The notes under the pieces: generated by a model
What the model was told of the DNA's origin: nothing
What the model saw: only the letters and a program-made list of their open reading frames with translations
Databases searched by the model: none
Position numbers and translations under genes: made by a program
NCBI GenBank assembly: GCA_030431825.1
Contig: JAUIIJ010000011.1
Location: forward strand, 1-64,000
DNA: 64,000 bases
Direction of reading: 5' to 3'
DNA from: Alphaproteobacteria bacterium
GTDB lineage: Bacteria > Pseudomonadota > Alphaproteobacteria > Rhodobacterales > Rhodobacteraceae
Shown: positions 62,444 through 64,000 of the stretch, in pieces
Layout of the letters: the number at the start of each line of letters is the position of its first letter
Position numbering within the stretch: position 1 is the first letter of the stretch

Positions 62444-63490
62444 ATGATCAGTCGGAGAAATCTGCTGAACGTCGTGGGCGCGGCGGCGGTGGCTGCGATG
62501 GCGACCGGTATGACCGCGACATCGGCTGCCGCACAAGAGGTCACGCTGAAGTTGCACCAGTTCCTGCCGGCGCAGGCCAATGTGCCCAAGCTGATTCTGG
62601 ATGTCTGGGCCGACAAGATCGAAGCCGACTCGGACGGGCGCATCAAGATCGACCGCTACCCGTCGATGCAATTGGGTGGCCGCCCGCCCGAACTGATGGA
62701 CCAGGCGGTCGATGGGGTTGCCGATATCGTCTGGACCGTTGTCGGTTATACGCCGGGCCGCTTCCCCGGCACCGAGGTCTTTGAGCTGCCGTTCATGATG
62801 ACCGATGCGCGCGCCGCAAGCCGCGCCTATTGGGAGATGTTCGAAAAGTACTGGAAAGACACCGATTTCAAGGACGTGCATATTCTCGGTGCCTGGGTTC
62901 ACGGCCCTGGAATGTTCCACACCAAGGAGCCGATCACCACGCCCGAAGACCTGCGCGGCATGAAAATCCGTGGCGGCTCGCGGTCGGTCAATTCGCTGTT
63001 GTCGGAACTGGGTGCAACACCGGTCGGCATGCCCGTCCCGGCAATTCCCGAGGGCCTGTCCAAGGGTGTGATCGACGGCACCACGATTCCCTGGGAGGTG
63101 ACGCCGGCGCTCAAGGTGCCCGAACTGGTCAAGAACCACACCGAATTCACCGGTAATGCGCTCTATGTGCTGCCCTTCGTGCTCGCCATGAACAAGGACA
63201 AATACGAGAGCCTCCCGGATGATCTGAAAAAGGTGATCGACGACAATTCCGGCCTGGAATTTTCTGTCTTTGCCGGCGGCACCCAGGCCGACGCGGATGG
63301 CCCTGCCCGCCAGATCGCTGTCGATATGGGCAACAATATCATCACCCTGGATGCCGAACAGACCGCTGTCTGGAAAGAAGCCAGTCAACCGATCTACGAT
63401 CAATGGGTCGCCGACATGGACAGCAAGGGAATCGACGGTCAGGCGCTGATCGATGAAGCCCGCTCGCTGATCGACCAGTACACCGAATAA
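62444..63490 (+). CDS. dctP: TRAP transporter substrate-binding protein DctP
   Basis: A 348-aa periplasmic binding protein. The N-terminus SRRNLLNVVGAAAVAAMATG has two arginines and could be a Tat signal; cleavage is likely near TSAAAQE. Conserved DctP features include FHTKEPITTPEDLRGMKIRGGSRSVNSLLSELGATPVGMPVPAIPEGLSKGVIDGT. TRAP transporters import organic acids with a sodium gradient; the ligand cannot be read from the sequence. A GGGAGAG precedes the ATG. Followed by dctQ after a hairpin. Confidence 0.93.
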   Translation: MISRRNLLNVVGAAAVAAMATGMTATSAAAQEVTLKLHQFLPAQANVPKLILDVWADKIEADSDGRIKIDRYPSMQLGGRPPELMDQAVDGVADIVWTVVGYTPGRFPGTEVFELPFMMTDARAASRAYWEMFEKYWKDTDFKDVHILGAWVHGPGMFHTKEPITTPEDLRGMKIRGGSRSVNSLLSELGATPVGMPVPAIPEGLSKGVIDGTTIPWEVTPALKVPELVKNHTEFTGNALYVLPFVLAMNKDKYESLPDDLKKVIDDNSGLEFSVFAGGTQADADGPARQIAVDMGNNIITLDAEQTAVWKEASQPIYDQWVADMDSKGIDGQALIDEARSLIDQYTE

Positions 63491-63508
63491 ACCGTCAACA
63501 AGTGGACA

Positions 63509-63541
63509 CGGGGGCGCCGCGCGGAATATGCCGCGCCCCCG
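63509..63541 (+). promoter_or_regulatory. Intercistronic hairpin between dctP and dctQ
   Basis: CGGGGGCGC (63509-63517) and GCGCCCCCG (63533-63541) form a 9-bp GC-rich stem with a 15-base loop that can pair further. It begins 18 bases after the dctP stop and ends 28 bases before dctQ. No T-run follows. Binding proteins are needed in excess of the membrane subunits, so an mRNA-protecting or attenuating role is likely. Confidence 0.6.
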
Positions 63542-63569
63542 ATTGCGCCACGACGGACAGGGTAGAATT

Positions 63570-64000
63570 ATGCACAAGTTCATGATGGGCCTGGCCCGTT
63601 TCATGGCGGTTCTGGGCGGTATTGCCCTGAGCTTCCTCATCCTGCTGACCTGTGTGTCGATCGCCGGGCGGTTGCTGAATGGCCTGTTTCACAGCGACCT
63701 CATGCAGAGCCTGTTACCGAGCTTTTCGAACTGGATGATCAAGATCGGTGTCGGCCCGGTAAACGGCGATTTCGAACTGGTCGAGGCTGGCGTTGCCTTT
63801 GCGATATTCGCGTTCATTCCGCTATGCCAGATCACCGCAGGGCACGCATCGGTCGACATCTTCACCAACAAACTGTCCGCCGGGATGAACCGGTTTCTGC
63901 GCATGGTGACAGAAACGGTCTTTGCCGCCGTGCTGATCCTGATCGCGGTCAAGCTCTATGACGGCATGGCCAGCAAGATGCGCTATGGAGAGACCAGCTT
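63570..64000 (+). CDS. dctQ: TRAP transporter small permease DctQ, 5' part
   Basis: The first 143 codons of a small TRAP membrane subunit, cut by the window end. It has membrane segments at about 8-35 (LGGIALSFLILLTCVSIAG), 75-92 (VEAGVAFAIFAFIPLCQ) and 113-130 (VFAAVLILIAVKLY). ITAGHASVDIFTNKL is a conserved DctQ loop after the second segment. The amphipathic insert at 36-70 is longer than usual. The large permease dctM should follow outside the window. Confidence 0.88.
   Translation, partial: MHKFMMGLARFMAVLGGIALSFLILLTCVSIAGRLLNGLFHSDLMQSLLPSFSNWMIKIGVGPVNGDFELVEAGVAFAIFAFIPLCQITAGHASVDIFTNKLSAGMNRFLRMVTETVFAAVLILIAVKLYDGMASKMRYGETS

Noticed and set aside
1..64000. Search by eye for tRNA, rRNA, CRISPR arrays, transposases and phage genes
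   Set aside because: Nothing with the expected repeats, conserved stems or protein motifs was seen. Small RNAs without strong sequence signatures could be missed by eye.

Overview
The window reads as chromosome of a marine alphaproteobacterium of the Rhodobacteraceae (Roseobacter group). The evidence is gene content and order: xoxF with glutathione-linked formaldehyde genes, an mutT-argJ-PPIase/secA block, an rnd-kpsF-lptCAB-hpf-ptsN operon, an alphaproteobacterial flagellar cluster and a TRAP transporter. It is GC-rich and densely coded on both strands. I saw no rRNA, tRNA, CRISPR array, prophage or insertion sequence.

Layout. (1) 1-9.7 kb: C1 oxidation. The end of adhC, then fghA, xoxF (lanthanide methanol dehydrogenase), xoxG (cytochrome c), xoxJ and a CxxxCW protein run on the plus strand. 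A minus-strand trio follows (MxaD-like, beta-propeller, SoxYZ-like carrier), then a plus-strand pair (ABC-type binding protein, second beta-propeller). (2) 9.8-20 kb: housekeeping genes mutT, argJ, a parvulin PPIase, secA, radC, dnaJ, dnaK and alkB. (3) 20.1-30.5 kb: a surface-polysaccharide region with an ABC-2 export permease, cysQ, kdsB, galU, galE, two paralogous glycosyltransferases, a Core-2/I-branching-like enzyme with a C-terminal extension, and a double-domain sulfotransferase. (4) 30.5-37.2 kb: ptsN, hpf, lptB, lptA, lptC, kpsF, rnd and a long acyl-CoA dehydrogenase. (5) 37.2-56.5 kb: flagellar basal body, export apparatus and motor genes in alternating blocks: fliI; flgB-flgC-fliE-fliQ-flgF-flgG-flgA-flgH-fliL2; fliJ-like-flhB-fliR-flhA-SLT-TPR protein-motA; motE-130-aa protein-fliL; fliF-fliH-fliN-fliP. 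(6) 56.6-62.1 kb: a LysR regulator and NAD-dependent formate dehydrogenase (fused FdsGB, FdsA). (7) 62.4-64 kb: dctP and the start of dctQ of a TRAP transporter, which runs off the window.

How it works together. Regions 1 and 6 would carry methanol to CO2: XoxF makes formaldehyde in the periplasm, AdhC and FghA convert its glutathione adduct to formate, and FdsGBA oxidises formate to CO2 with NADH formation. Region 3 looks like synthesis of a sulfated surface glycan; CysQ would remove the PAP left by the sulfotransferase.

All functions are read from motifs, length and gene order; no database search was run. Start codons were adjusted where a ribosome-binding site, signal peptide or ATGA overlap favoured another start.
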